Part shown: positions 41,279-51,437 of the stretch, piece after piece | How positions within the stretch are numbered: the first letter of the stretch is position 1 | Layout of the letters: each line of letters starts with the position of its first letter | Origin: an uncultured Muribaculaceae bacterium | Lineage (GTDB): Bacteria > Bacteroidota > Bacteroidia > Bacteroidales > Muribaculaceae | NCBI GenBank assembly: GCA_904502025.1 | Contig: CAJGDJ010000007.1 | Coordinates: 1 to 64,000, forward strand | Length of the DNA stretch: 64,000 nucleotides | Reading direction: 5' to 3' | Notes under the pieces: model-generated | What the model was told of the DNA's origin: nothing | What the model saw: only the letters and a program-made list of their open reading frames with translations | The model's database searches: none | Translations under genes and position numbers: made by a program

Positions 41279-43576
41279 TTAAAATGGATAACCAATAGCC
41301 AAATGGAATGCCAATGATTTACCAAACGACGGCATATTGAAATAACCCGATTTTCCGGTGTCGTATGGAGCATGCAACCCAATTCCAAGATCGCCCCTCA
41401 CCACAAGCATATCCATATCAAATCGCAATCCAATACCTGTTCCAAGTGCTAAATCTCGAAAAAATCGAGAGCCGCTTAATGTTCCTCCGGGACGTTGGGG
41501 ATCATCTTCAAGCAACCATACATTGCCGGCATCAACAAACAATGCTCCCTTAAACATTCCGTATATCGGAAAACGATACTCCAAATTTGCTTCAAACTTA
41601 AATGTTCCCGTTTGGTCGAAATAATTATCAGCCGATGCTCCGGGAGCTCTATATGAACCGGGACCTATGCTTCGCACTGCGAATGCTCTTATTGAATTTG
41701 CTCCACCTACATAAAACTGCTCACTATATGGCACTTGCGATGAATTTCCATAAGCATGAGCTGCCCCCACTGCTGCTCGTGAGTAAAGCCAATGATTCCC
41801 TCCTAAACGACAACTATATACAACTTGCGTAGAGCCTTTCACAAACTGCGAAAATGGGGTGTTAAACAACTCCTTTTCTCCTTTGTTTCCGGCAAGCTCC
41901 CATATCGACCAAAATAGATTTCCCGCCTCTTGAACATTTATCTGCCAATTTATCGCATTATTTCTATCTATTCGACGATCATAAGTATAGGTATATCCTA
42001 TTTGAGGTATAAATTGGTCTTGAAAACTTTGTGCCACTGCCAAATTTTCGCTCATTATCGAATCAAAAACAGATGTGGTATTTATCAGTTTCGTATAAGT
42101 AATCTTAGCAATTGTTAGCGTATTGGTTGAATATCTTGAGGATTGCCAGTCATAGTTCATCGCAACATCAAATTCAGCCAACTTAAAATAATGTGGACGA
42201 TTTAATAGCTCGGCATCAAGCGACAAGCGAGTCCAATTAAGTTCTCTACGTCGTCGTGGTATAAATCGCGGAGCAAGCAATCGTGGGAATGACAAAGTTG
42301 TGTTAATCCCGAACTCATACGAGTTAAATATCGAGTTTCGATTTCTACCGGTTTGCCATTCGTATGCCCCAAATAAGCTTACGTTCAACTGCTCTCCACC
42401 TCCAAATAGATTCTTATTCGTAAGACCAAGCGACACTCCCGGGCCCAAGTAACTATTTGATTTTGACGTCACATTAACCTCAACTCCAAGTTCCATTGGA
42501 GCATCTTGCGTGCAACTTATCTCAACATTAAGCCTATTATCTCGATTCAACGAATCAGGTTTCACATTAATGCTAATATCCTTAAATATCCCTAATCGAG
42601 ACAAATAGGTTTGTGTGCGATTCATATCTCTAACCGAGAATGTTTTACCCTCTCTAAAAGCGACACACTCCGGAATTAATTGTGGTCGTAGTTTCGACGG
42701 TTTCATCTGCACAATGGTAGCCCTATTTGTCTGAATTGTATCGGGCGTTCCACCTCCTTCATTACGATGCACATATACCACGATACTTCCTGTTGTATAT
42801 CGTTCAAGAGCTTCAGTAGGAATATTCTCTGCCACTACCATTCGCAATGCGATATTGCCCGGATTGATTGTGCTATCGGCAAGATATTCAATATATTCGG
42901 GTCGGAAGAAGTAATAGCCTTTGTTTCTTACCTGATTTGCAATTTCGGTACGAAGCTCGGCAAGCGAATCGGTACAATAACGAGAGCCTTTGGTCAACAA
43001 ATTAGAACGCTTTGTTATCGAATCGATTATATGATACAAATGAGTTGTATCGGGCAATAGTTCTATCGAATCAATACGATACACCGATCCGGTGTTTACA
43101 TCGTATGACACTTTTACTTTTTTTGGGTTTTTCCCTTTTATTAGTTTATATTTTACACTTGAATTAAAATATCCGTTATTTTCCAATATCTCATCTATCA
43201 TCTTTACCCTCAATTCTGGACGAACATCTGACAATAACACCGGCTCTTCTACTAAATTTTTATATAACCACCCTTTAAGTCCGGTAGCTTCACTATCCCA
43301 ATTATTATACACCCATAAACCCACAGGAAATGGATATCGAATCGTGGGCGAAATCAAACTGTTGTTTGGTGCCACGTTAACAGCTTCTTTTACTTGTGAT
43401 TTAACTCCTGAAGGAAGTTTCTCTCCTTCTACACCCTCTATCAATATACGTTTCACACCTGTGTAAAGAGGATCGTCCTCACTCAAACGTCGTGTTGTGG
43501 AACATGACATTGCCATTATTGCAAGTACCACTGCAACAATCACTTGAGACATTATTTTAATCCTCTTATTTGTCAT
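41279..43576 (-). CDS. tamL: TamL: lipoprotein form of the TamA/BamA-family outer-membrane protein
   Basis: This Omp85-family protein of 765 residues has a lipoprotein signal (IMAMSC, Cys25, then STTRRLSEDD), which distinguishes Bacteroidetes TamL from proteobacterial TamA. POTRA-like domains span about 35-350 ('MIDEILENNGYFNSSVKY', 'QTYLSRLGIFKDISINV'), followed by a C-terminal barrel with the Omp85 motif region 'FYVGGANSIRAFAVRSIGPG' and final 'LAFHLAIGYPF'. It pairs with the TamB-like protein encoded just upstream (3 bases between genes). The complex helps place proteins or lipids in the outer membrane. Confidence 0.9.
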   Translation of the reverse strand: MTNKRIKIMSQVIVAVVLAIMAMSCSTTRRLSEDDPLYTGVKRILIEGVEGEKLPSGVKSQVKEAVNVAPNNSLISPTIRYPFPVGLWVYNNWDSEATGLKGWLYKNLVEEPVLLSDVRPELRVKMIDEILENNGYFNSSVKYKLIKGKNPKKVKVSYDVNTGSVYRIDSIELLPDTTHLYHIIDSITKRSNLLTKGSRYCTDSLAELRTEIANQVRNKGYYFFRPEYIEYLADSTINPGNIALRMVVAENIPTEALERYTTGSIVVYVHRNEGGGTPDTIQTNRATIVQMKPSKLRPQLIPECVAFREGKTFSVRDMNRTQTYLSRLGIFKDISINVKPDSLNRDNRLNVEISCTQDAPMELGVEVNVTSKSNSYLGPGVSLGLTNKNLFGGGEQLNVSLFGAYEWQTGRNRNSIFNSYEFGINTTLSFPRLLAPRFIPRRRRELNWTRLSLDAELLNRPHYFKLAEFDVAMNYDWQSSRYSTNTLTIAKITYTKLINTTSVFDSIMSENLAVAQSFQDQFIPQIGYTYTYDRRIDRNNAINWQINVQEAGNLFWSIWELAGNKGEKELFNTPFSQFVKGSTQVVYSCRLGGNHWLYSRAAVGAAHAYGNSSQVPYSEQFYVGGANSIRAFAVRSIGPGSYRAPGASADNYFDQTGTFKFEANLEYRFPIYGMFKGALFVDAGNVWLLEDDPQRPGGTLSGSRFFRDLALGTGIGLRFDMDMLVVRGDLGIGLHAPYDTGKSGYFNMPSFGKSLAFHLAIGYPF

Positions 43577-43579
43577 TTC

Positions 43580-46500
43580 CTACAACGTTTGCTTCCTAAA
43601 TAAATCACGGAATGATCTCAACTTTCGTTTATACACAAAACCAACTCCGGTTTGTGTAACCTCCCCTTCTAAAATACTTTCGAAACCTACTTGACGGAAT
43701 AATTTTACATACATCGAGCCACTGCGATTGAGCATATACTCAAACGAAATATCATTTATCAAGTTTTGCGAATAATTTTCATCAGCATCGGCATCGGTTG
43801 AATAATTTCCACCAACAACAATCTTGAATCGGTCATTAAATAATGTCTTCGACACTTTATAGCTATAACTTGTTGTCTTTGACTTTGCACCATCTTTTGT
43901 TTTATCATATTGGTCGATGCCGAAAGATATATCTACAAACCCAATATTATTGGCTGCCCATGTGTTAAGTTTTGATTCCACAAATGAATACAACGGGTTA
44001 CCCGATAAATTTGTATTACCTTTAGTGCCTACACCTGTATAAACATTATACAACAACATATTCATGGCTTGATTTGCTCGTTGTTCAGCACTCATCGATG
44101 ATAATTCATTTGCAATGGTTATATCATCGGGGGTTGACAGGTCAAATGCCACATTCATGTTATTCAATGTATTGGTTACCGATAGTTTTACATCGAAATC
44201 CACCAATCGAGAATCTTGTCCCTCTTGAGTAACATTAGCCTTTATATTATCTACTGCCGACAAACTCAATATTGGGTTGAGCATATCTCCATTAAACGCC
44301 ACATAGCTACCATCATTAAAGTTAAATAGTTTTTCCGACATCAGAGGAGGCGTATATCTCACAAAACCTTTATTAATCGTATATCTACCGGTCAATCGAC
44401 TATCCTCCAATTCATTTAATGAATAATTCAACGTGCCATTGCCTTGCAATTGCACCTTATTTTTTCCATCTGCCGACAAATCCACATTTATTGTTGACCC
44501 CTCTGAAACTATTAATGCCACATCAAGATTCAACGCCATCGCGTCTATCTTTTGTTGCTGTTCATTGACAACTACCGTATCGGAAAATCGCACAAATTTT
44601 ACCATATCATCAGTATTATATGATGTAATTGTTGATGTTGCATCAGGTAGAATATATGTTACATTTGACCCAGCAAGCAAATTAACCGAAGCATCAATAT
44701 CAAGATACGACAAATTTCCTTTCACGTTTGCATCTAAATTAACAAATCCTTTGCCATACACATCGGTTCGTCGCGACTTATTGCTGCCAACGATTTGCAT
44801 ATCACGTGCTTTTAATTTCAAATCAATTTTGGGCGACGACAAATTTGTTACATCAACGGTTCCATTTACTATCAAAGGATTTTTATTTACTCCCGAAATT
44901 GTAAAATCATTAAACGACACAACATTGTCTACAATCGGGATTTTTACATTAGAAAAATTCAACGGTGTGCCGGTCATCATTACCATTACCGCGGTAGAAT
45001 CGAAATCAAGATTACCATTAAATATTGGAGCTTCTCCACTTCCACTGATTTTCATTTCGCCATTAAGCATTCCACTCAACGAAGCAATATTTTGAGGCAT
45101 CATTGGATTCAACACTTTTAGAGGAAAATGTATCACTGAAAAATCAAGCATAACCGGAGATTCGCTTATGCTATCATTCAAATACCCGGCTAAAGTCATC
45201 GTTTCTTCTCCATCTACCTTCAATGATGCGTTGGCTTTTATCTGACCGGCTTTATCAGTAACTACACCAAGGTCAGCGACAAATGTTCCTACACGTTCTT
45301 TTCCTACAATAAAATCGTCTAACGACAACAGCCCTTTCCCGTTCAATCTACCATCGCCCCAATTCACTCTCATATCTGCCGACATATCTCCTTTTATGGG
45401 AGGGGCATATGGATTAAACGCTATCAGTTCGGCAAGCTTGAGATTCTTTATTTTCAATATCACATCTTCTTGATGTCCTATGCTATCTTGTTCACGATTA
45501 TGCTCGGTGTATATATTCACACTACTTGTAGCATTTTTCATTTCCACATTGGCATCGACATGATATGTTGCCATGTTATATTCGATATAGTTATCATCAT
45601 TAATATCCCACGACTTATATGCAAGCATCGGCGTTTCGGGGAACAATTCAAATCTCACAAGCGAATCACCCACCTGAGCAAGTGCCCCAATATTATACCC
45701 TTCTTCTCCGGCAATGTTATGTTGTTGTAAATGAGCTGACACCAAATCATCAGCCAAATATCCATCTAACGAAACACGAGCAAACTCATCAAGAGTGCCT
45801 GATTGATTTCCTATCGAAGCATGATACATCAATATCTTGTCATATTGATTAGCATTAAAATTAATCGTATCAATTGCAGTTGTACCCAATTTATATTGCA
45901 GTACATTTGCCTTCACATTTATTATTGAATCGTTGCTCGCTTTAAGAGTTAGTCGCTTAAACGATTGGTCGGTTGATGCTAAATATTCCGATAAAAGATT
46001 GTTTGAACCGGCTCTTACATCAAGACTAAATCGTGGCATGGCTCGCTGAATTTCTTCTACATCAACCTTGCGAGTATCAATTTGCATTGTTACGACCTCC
46101 ATTACACTATTAATCTTTGTGGCAATTGAATCAAATTGTTCATTCGTACTCAAAAACGCAAACATATCTTTATTCCTCAACGCCATATTTATAGTCGAAT
46201 CAGTTGCCATCAGTTTTGTATTAATATCTTTAACCGATAAGTTTAGCGAATCACTGTGCCAATCAACCTCATCAATTTGCAACATTCCCCTTATCTTCCG
46301 ACTCTTTACATCAAGCACTCCTTTACTATTGAAGACTGCCATTGCTTTTGCTTGTTGTTCCATTAAATCAAATGCCTGCAAATCAAAAGCATTAATTTCG
46401 GCATTCATATCCCATTCGAACGCAGATTCATCAAATCGGCAATTTGCACTAAGATTAAAATCAGCACCAGAATTATGTGATTGAGCAACTAATTGAGCAA

Positions 46501-48295
46501 TTTGTTCGTTAAGCACAATTTTTGCTTCAATATCATCATACACCACTCCATGATATATGATTTTATCAATTTGCAATTCGGCATCAGCACACATACTTGA
46601 CTTAAATGGATCAAAATATTGTCCAATTGCAACAAATCTACCCGACACATTCTCAACACCAATACGCGGCAAAAAGGCATCAATAGGGAATTCCACCATT
46701 GACAAATCTACATCATAAGCTTCTTTTCGATTATTCCACTTAGCATTTAATGCCAAGTCTCCAGATGAGGTATGAGCTTTGACTGCCCCCGTGATTATTC
46801 CTGGATTAAGATTCATTTTACCAGAAAGTGTCATAACCGGTAAAACAAACGAGTCATCAGCATCGTCGGCAATAATAGCATTAACAAAGTCGGCATCAAT
46901 GATTTCGCCATTCAAATCAACAATGCCTCGCATTTTATTAAAATCGGTTATATTTTCAACATAGCCTTTGGCATCGACAGCCGCTCTACCGGCCAAATCA
47001 ATCCGTAACTTATTTATCGTCATATCGTTGACGGTTCCTGCCAAATTCACATCAAATCCCACTTTGTCATGATTAGGCGTTCCTTTGAAAACAGGCTCAT
47101 ACAATGGGAACATTTTGGAAATATCACCAACCCCTATATTCCCTATACCAACCAATGCCAGCTTAATATTTTCAATCTTTTCGGAAGTTCCCAACATGCC
47201 ATCTATTTCCAACTGCGAATTATCAGTGGCAATATCAAATTGTCGCATGCATATCAACCCATCATCTATTGCAAAAGTTCCTTTCCCTTGTAATACGACA
47301 CCACAACGCTCTGTTGCTTTAATCTTTTTAATTGGGATTGTAATATCACTGGCTTGGTTATAAAATGACGAGATTTTAAGTTCGACATTATCAACTTGAA
47401 TATAGTTAAAATCAAATCCGGGCATAGGTTTAACCCCTGCCAATGTATATAATGCTTTCGACTTTGACAAATCAATTGAATCGACCTCAATAGTCCATGG
47501 TTTTGACGGCTCAGTTGTTTCTTCAATCGGCTTTATCGTATCATTCGACGCAATATATTTTGCATCAAGTCCTTTAGCCGATAGCAATTCAACTCCAATA
47601 TATTGACTTCCAAGGTCAATATTCACATTTGAGACATTGGCATCAACAAAATGTGTGTTTATGGTATCTATTGTTGACTCTATCGACATAAAATATCCAA
47701 AATCTTTTAGATTAAGATTTTGTGCTTTTATTTTCCAAGGGGTTGACTCTGTAGTATCAATTGGCGATGGCGTTGTATCATTTTTTATTATCAAATTAAC
47801 TCTCCCACCCTCTACATTAGCATGATTCAGTCCTATTTCATTTGATTTAAGTGCAACATCTGCTCCCAATATATTAAGATTTTCGGCTTTAATTTTCACC
47901 ATCATAGCCGAATCAGCGTTACCCAATCTAAAACGTGCTTCATTCAATTGTGCTTTATCTACAGCTATAACACCTCGAAACAATGGAAGCAAATTAATAC
48001 CTGCTCTCAACGACTCAGTGGCAATTAATGTATCGCATTGACGATCTACTATCGACAGCGCCTCAACATTCAAATTCAATGGGAAGTCAATCTCAAACTT
48101 ATCAAGTGTGACTTTCACATTTTGCTTAGCATTCACTTTTTCCACAAATGCCACTCTCACCTCGTCTTGAAACCATTCAGTGTAAAGCACTTGCAACATA
48201 CCTAAGAATAGCAGTAGCAAGCCCATCACCACAAAAAACAATATTTTGAATATTTTTGATAATACTTGTTTCAAAATCGAGTCAGATATAATCAA
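43580..48295 (-). CDS. tamB: TamB-like inter-membrane protein
   Basis: The 1571-residue protein is anchored by one N-terminal helix ('KIFKILFFVVMGLLLLFLGML', residues 14-34) and is otherwise a long series of beta-strand repeats, the AsmA/TamB groove that spans the periplasm. The C-terminal DUF490/TamB domain is seen at 'SAEQRANQAMNMLLYNVYTG' and 'NTWAANNIGFVDISFGIDQYD', ending at 'TQTGVGFVYKRKLRSF'. The start codon is TTG at 48295 or TTG at 48274 (giving MKQVLSKIFK); no ATG precedes the helix and a stop lies upstream. It is co-transcribed with tamL. Confidence 0.9.
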   Translation of the reverse strand: MIISDSILKQVLSKIFKILFFVVMGLLLLFLGMLQVLYTEWFQDEVRVAFVEKVNAKQNVKVTLDKFEIDFPLNLNVEALSIVDRQCDTLIATESLRAGINLLPLFRGVIAVDKAQLNEARFRLGNADSAMMVKIKAENLNILGADVALKSNEIGLNHANVEGGRVNLIIKNDTTPSPIDTTESTPWKIKAQNLNLKDFGYFMSIESTIDTINTHFVDANVSNVNIDLGSQYIGVELLSAKGLDAKYIASNDTIKPIEETTEPSKPWTIEVDSIDLSKSKALYTLAGVKPMPGFDFNYIQVDNVELKISSFYNQASDITIPIKKIKATERCGVVLQGKGTFAIDDGLICMRQFDIATDNSQLEIDGMLGTSEKIENIKLALVGIGNIGVGDISKMFPLYEPVFKGTPNHDKVGFDVNLAGTVNDMTINKLRIDLAGRAAVDAKGYVENITDFNKMRGIVDLNGEIIDADFVNAIIADDADDSFVLPVMTLSGKMNLNPGIITGAVKAHTSSGDLALNAKWNNRKEAYDVDLSMVEFPIDAFLPRIGVENVSGRFVAIGQYFDPFKSSMCADAELQIDKIIYHGVVYDDIEAKIVLNEQIAQLVAQSHNSGADFNLSANCRFDESAFEWDMNAEINAFDLQAFDLMEQQAKAMAVFNSKGVLDVKSRKIRGMLQIDEVDWHSDSLNLSVKDINTKLMATDSTINMALRNKDMFAFLSTNEQFDSIATKINSVMEVVTMQIDTRKVDVEEIQRAMPRFSLDVRAGSNNLLSEYLASTDQSFKRLTLKASNDSIINVKANVLQYKLGTTAIDTINFNANQYDKILMYHASIGNQSGTLDEFARVSLDGYLADDLVSAHLQQHNIAGEEGYNIGALAQVGDSLVRFELFPETPMLAYKSWDINDDNYIEYNMATYHVDANVEMKNATSSVNIYTEHNREQDSIGHQEDVILKIKNLKLAELIAFNPYAPPIKGDMSADMRVNWGDGRLNGKGLLSLDDFIVGKERVGTFVADLGVVTDKAGQIKANASLKVDGEETMTLAGYLNDSISESPVMLDFSVIHFPLKVLNPMMPQNIASLSGMLNGEMKISGSGEAPIFNGNLDFDSTAVMVMMTGTPLNFSNVKIPIVDNVVSFNDFTISGVNKNPLIVNGTVDVTNLSSPKIDLKLKARDMQIVGSNKSRRTDVYGKGFVNLDANVKGNLSYLDIDASVNLLAGSNVTYILPDATSTITSYNTDDMVKFVRFSDTVVVNEQQQKIDAMALNLDVALIVSEGSTINVDLSADGKNKVQLQGNGTLNYSLNELEDSRLTGRYTINKGFVRYTPPLMSEKLFNFNDGSYVAFNGDMLNPILSLSAVDNIKANVTQEGQDSRLVDFDVKLSVTNTLNNMNVAFDLSTPDDITIANELSSMSAEQRANQAMNMLLYNVYTGVGTKGNTNLSGNPLYSFVESKLNTWAANNIGFVDISFGIDQYDKTKDGAKSKTTSYSYKVSKTLFNDRFKIVVGGNYSTDADADENYSQNLINDISFEYMLNRSGSMYVKLFRQVGFESILEGEVTQTGVGFVYKRKLRSFRDLFRKQTL

Positions 48296-48330
48296 ACAAA
48301 ATTAGCCTAAAATCATCGGTTTTGCAAATA

Positions 48331-48367
48331 AAAAGTGTGTCATAGACCATTATACCTATAACACACT
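48331..48367 (-). terminator. Terminator between the DJ-1 gene and tamB
   Basis: On the minus strand AGTGTGTTATAG pairs with CTATGACACACT and is followed by TTTTATTT. It ends the DJ-1 transcript, so tamB must have its own start within the last ~35 bases before its gene or depend on read-through. Confidence 0.8.
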
Positions 48368-48393
48368 AATATATCCTATCAATTGAGTTTCGT

Positions 48394-48969
48394 TTAGAAG
48401 TAAAAATTCATTGTTCGAGGATAGTGCAACATTCCACTACCAACCTCTTGTGCCACTCCTTCTCCCATAGAATTTGCGACTATAGCCAACGCAAATCTCA
48501 ATGCTGATGCAGGACCATTTGCTGTAACTATATTATCAAGAGCTACAACAGGTGTGTCGCGTATCACAGCTTTCACACACTCACTCTCAAAACCCGGATA
48601 ACATGTAGCCTCTTTGCCATCAAGAATCCCAAGAGGATAAAGCACCACAGCTGGAGCTGCACAAATTGCCGCAATTTTTCCTCCTGCTTGAGCATGAGCT
48701 TTCAATGCTCGATTAAGTGTTTCACAATTTGACAAATTTGTAGAGCCAGGCATACCTCCTGGGGCTATAAGCCATTCTGCATTAACAAAATCGACCTGAG
48801 AAATCAGCAAATCAGCCATTACCGGAATTCCATGAGCTCCAAGCACTTTATGTTCTTCGGTTATTGATACAGTTTTCAAATCCATACCAGCACGACGCAT
48901 AACATCAACCACTGTCAAGGCTTCTATTTCCTCAAAACCTTCGGCTAAAAATAAAAATGAACGTTTCAT
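48394..48969 (-). CDS. DJ-1/PfpI-family protein
   Basis: The 191-residue protein belongs to the DJ-1/YajL/ThiJ group. The reactive cysteine is Cys103 in 'IAAICAAPAVVLYPLGIL', and the partner glutamate lies in 'AEGFEEIEAL' (10-18). 'IAPGGMPGSTNL' precedes the nucleophile elbow. Members are described as chaperones or enzymes acting on glyoxal damage; the activity of this one cannot be stated. It is monocistronic, with a promoter at 49022-49052 and a terminator at 48331. Confidence 0.9.
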   Translation of the reverse strand: MKRSFLFLAEGFEEIEALTVVDVMRRAGMDLKTVSITEEHKVLGAHGIPVMADLLISQVDFVNAEWLIAPGGMPGSTNLSNCETLNRALKAHAQAGGKIAAICAAPAVVLYPLGILDGKEATCYPGFESECVKAVIRDTPVVALDNIVTANGPASALRFALAIVANSMGEGVAQEVGSGMLHYPRTMNFYF

Positions 48970-49021
48970 AAAAAATTTGTAAAGTTTGTAGGTTAATAAT
49001 CTATCTCTTTTTTCGACATCG

Positions 49022-49052
49022 TAAAGTTATATAAAAAACAACACTTATCAAA
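49022..49052 (-). promoter_or_regulatory. Promoter of the DJ-1 gene
   Basis: On the minus strand TTTG (49052-49049), 19 bases and TAACTTTA (49029-49022) match the consensus at all but the last position, about 55 bases before the start codon. Confidence 0.5.
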
Positions 49053-49208
49053 TCTTTTTGTTCAATCACTGTTTATTATTTTTTTGAAAAAATATTCTAA
49101 AAACATTTATCTAACACAAAAGCAGAATGCTAAAAGGTAAAATCTTTTGCACTTGTCTGCATTATAAAACTTTTCCTATGTTAGATATTAAAATGCTCAA
49201 AAATCTTT

Positions 49209-49250
49209 CACGAACTAATAGATTAACCATTTTTAACCTTAGATTTCGTG
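49209..49250 (+). promoter_or_regulatory. Likely response-regulator binding site
   Basis: TTAACC occurs twice, at 49223-49228 and 49233-49238, so the period is 10 bases, as in OmpR/PhoB-type direct-repeat operators. It is flanked by CACGAA (49209-49214) and TTCGTG (49245-49250), an inverted pair. The site ends 43 bases before the response-regulator gene, suggesting autoregulation. The rest of 48970-49293 holds only the divergent DJ-1 promoter. Confidence 0.35.
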
Positions 49251-49293
49251 ATTAGTTTGTACCTTTAACAAATAAACAAAAACTACATATATC

Positions 49294-50004
49294 ATGAGAA
49301 TAAAAATCCTTGTTGTTGACGACGAAGAATCAATTTGCGAAATATTAAAATATAATTTAGAAAAAGAGGGTTACGAAGTAGATTGTGCATATAGTGGCGA
49401 AGAAGCACTATCACATGACCTTGCGAGCTATTCAATTTTCATATTAGACATTATGATGGATAGATTGAGTGGCTTTGATTTTGCAAAACGATTGAAAAAC
49501 AACATCGCGACTGAAAACACTCCTATCATTTTCTGCTCGGCTCTTGATGGAGAAGATGACACCGTTATGGGATTAAACATTGGTGGAGATGATTATATAA
49601 CTAAGCCGTTTGTTATCAGTGAAGTACTTGCTCGTGTGAGAGCCGTCTTGCGACGTTCACACATTACACATCAACATGCTTACAATATCTCAAAAAGCAT
49701 CTATGAGCCGGATATTACGTTCAAAACTCTTCGTATTGACCGTAATGAAAAGTTAGCTTTCGTAAACGGAGAAGAGATACAATTAACCAAAACTGAATTC
49801 GATATTTTATTATTTTTCCTCACTCATCGCAATCGCATATACTCTCGCGAAGAAATAATTCGTCAAGTGTGGGGTTGTGATGTCGTAGTAACAAATCGCA
49901 CTATTGACACTAACATCACCCGACTTCGTAAGAAGCTCGGAGAATATGGCAATAATATTATCACTCGCTTAGGTTTTGGATATGGGTTTAAGGAAACCAA
50001 TTAG
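49294..50004 (+). CDS. OmpR/PhoB-family response regulator
   Basis: The receiver domain (1-120) has the acidic pair Asp9-Asp10, phospho-acceptor Asp52 in 'FILDIMM' and Lys104 in 'YITKPF'. A winged-helix DNA-binding domain follows (about 140-235), with 'LTKTEFDILLFFLTHRNRIYSREEIIRQVWG' and the recognition helix 'RTIDTNITRLRKKLG'. It has 236 residues. Its stop codon lies 20 bases inside the histidine kinase gene, so the two are translated together. The regulon is unknown; possible autoregulation is suggested by direct repeats upstream. Confidence 0.95.
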   Translation: MRIKILVVDDEESICEILKYNLEKEGYEVDCAYSGEEALSHDLASYSIFILDIMMDRLSGFDFAKRLKNNIATENTPIIFCSALDGEDDTVMGLNIGGDDYITKPFVISEVLARVRAVLRRSHITHQHAYNISKSIYEPDITFKTLRIDRNEKLAFVNGEEIQLTKTEFDILLFFLTHRNRIYSREEIIRQVWGCDVVVTNRTIDTNITRLRKKLGEYGNNIITRLGFGYGFKETN

Positions 50005-51382
50005 CTACAGATGGAGATTATTTATTCCTCTTGTCGCATTGTTGTGGTTTACAATTGCGACAATGGTGTTTTTTCAGTATAAACGCGAACAGTCTTATAG
50101 AAGCGACATCGTTAAGAACCGCCTCGAATTTGTGACTCAGCGTGTGATATACGCATACGAGCACAACGCCAATTTAGCTCCATTTACTAAATTCATCACC
50201 GACTATTTCAAACAATCGGTATATAACGATGCTCGGATTTCGGTATATAACACTAATTCAAACGAATTGGTTTATTCATTTGGAGATCCAATCAAACTAT
50301 ACAAGACAGATGCCGACAAACGACCAAACTTTTTTTACTCAGAAAAAGCTACAAAAGACCGGAATTTTATCGTTTACACAGCTATGCCTCACACTGTAAG
50401 TTTGGCTGAAGCACTTGCTCCGGATAGTACCATGTGGATTACCATTATAATCCTTGCACTTGTTGTAACTATTATCGCATTCTTTTCCACTCACTACATC
50501 AGCAAAACAGTAAAGCTTCTGCACAATTTTGCCAAACAGGCTGCTACCGAAAAACACCTTGACTCGACTTTTGAATTCCCCAAAGATGAGTTAGGTGATG
50601 TTTCACAACAAATCGTAAATCTATTTAATAGTAAAAACAAAGCGATAGAGGAGAGTGAAAAAGAGCACCAAGTTGCACTTGCCGCCATCGAAGAAAAAAG
50701 CCGGTTAAAACGGGAATTAACCAATAACATCAATCATGAAATAAAAACTCCGGTAGGGATAATCAAAGGCTATGTTGACACCATTGCCGACGACCCTGAA
50801 ATGCCCCAAGGCACTCGAAACCATTTCATTTCAAAAACACAGGAGCAAATAACTCGCCTTTGCAATTTGCTAAATGATATCTCTACCATCACTCGACTAA
50901 ACGAATCCACTGCAACTATTCCTACCGAGAAACTCAATTTTCACGACTTAGTATATACAATAGTCAACGATGTGATTGAATCGGGGTCAAACAATGAAAT
51001 GGAATTGACTTTCGACATTCCACTCAATTGCTATATCAATGGCAATTCATCATTATTAAATAGCACTATTCTTAACCTCATTAAGAATTCTGTGGCATAT
51101 TCACGTGGCACATTGATGCGACTTGAAATGATTGGAGAATCGCTTAAATTCTATACATTTCGATATTACGACAACGGAACAGGAGTTGATGAAGAACATA
51201 TCCCCAACCTTTTTGAGCGATTTTATCGCATCGACGCCGGACGTTCACGCAAAGCTGGAGGTACCGGGTTAGGGCTTCCCATCGTAAAAAACACCATCAA
51301 CACCCACGGAGGAAAAATCACAGTCCGCAACCGCATTGAAGGCGGATTAGAATTTACATTTACACTACCAAGAGCAAAGTAA
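49982..51382 (+). CDS. Membrane sensor histidine kinase
   Basis: Two membrane helices (about 12-32 and 148-170) frame a ~115-residue periplasmic sensor. A cytoplasmic HAMP-like linker and coiled coil lead to a HisKA domain with the phosphorylated His252 in 'NINHEIKTPVGIIKGY'. The HATPase domain shows an N box around 'LNLIKNSVAYS', 'DNGTGVDEEHIPNLFERFYRID' and 'GGTGLGLPIVK'. The start is ATG 49982 rather than the TTG at 49976. It overlaps the regulator gene by 23 bases and is its cognate kinase. The signal sensed is unknown. Confidence 0.95.
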   Translation: MGLRKPISYRWRLFIPLVALLWFTIATMVFFQYKREQSYRSDIVKNRLEFVTQRVIYAYEHNANLAPFTKFITDYFKQSVYNDARISVYNTNSNELVYSFGDPIKLYKTDADKRPNFFYSEKATKDRNFIVYTAMPHTVSLAEALAPDSTMWITIIILALVVTIIAFFSTHYISKTVKLLHNFAKQAATEKHLDSTFEFPKDELGDVSQQIVNLFNSKNKAIEESEKEHQVALAAIEEKSRLKRELTNNINHEIKTPVGIIKGYVDTIADDPEMPQGTRNHFISKTQEQITRLCNLLNDISTITRLNESTATIPTEKLNFHDLVYTIVNDVIESGSNNEMELTFDIPLNCYINGNSSLLNSTILNLIKNSVAYSRGTLMRLEMIGESLKFYTFRYYDNGTGVDEEHIPNLFERFYRIDAGRSRKAGGTGLGLPIVKNTINTHGGKITVRNRIEGGLEFTFTLPRAK

Positions 51383-51437
51383 AAATCATGGTAATGATAC
51401 CAAAATCATAACGAGAATAATCCCATCCTAAATTTAT

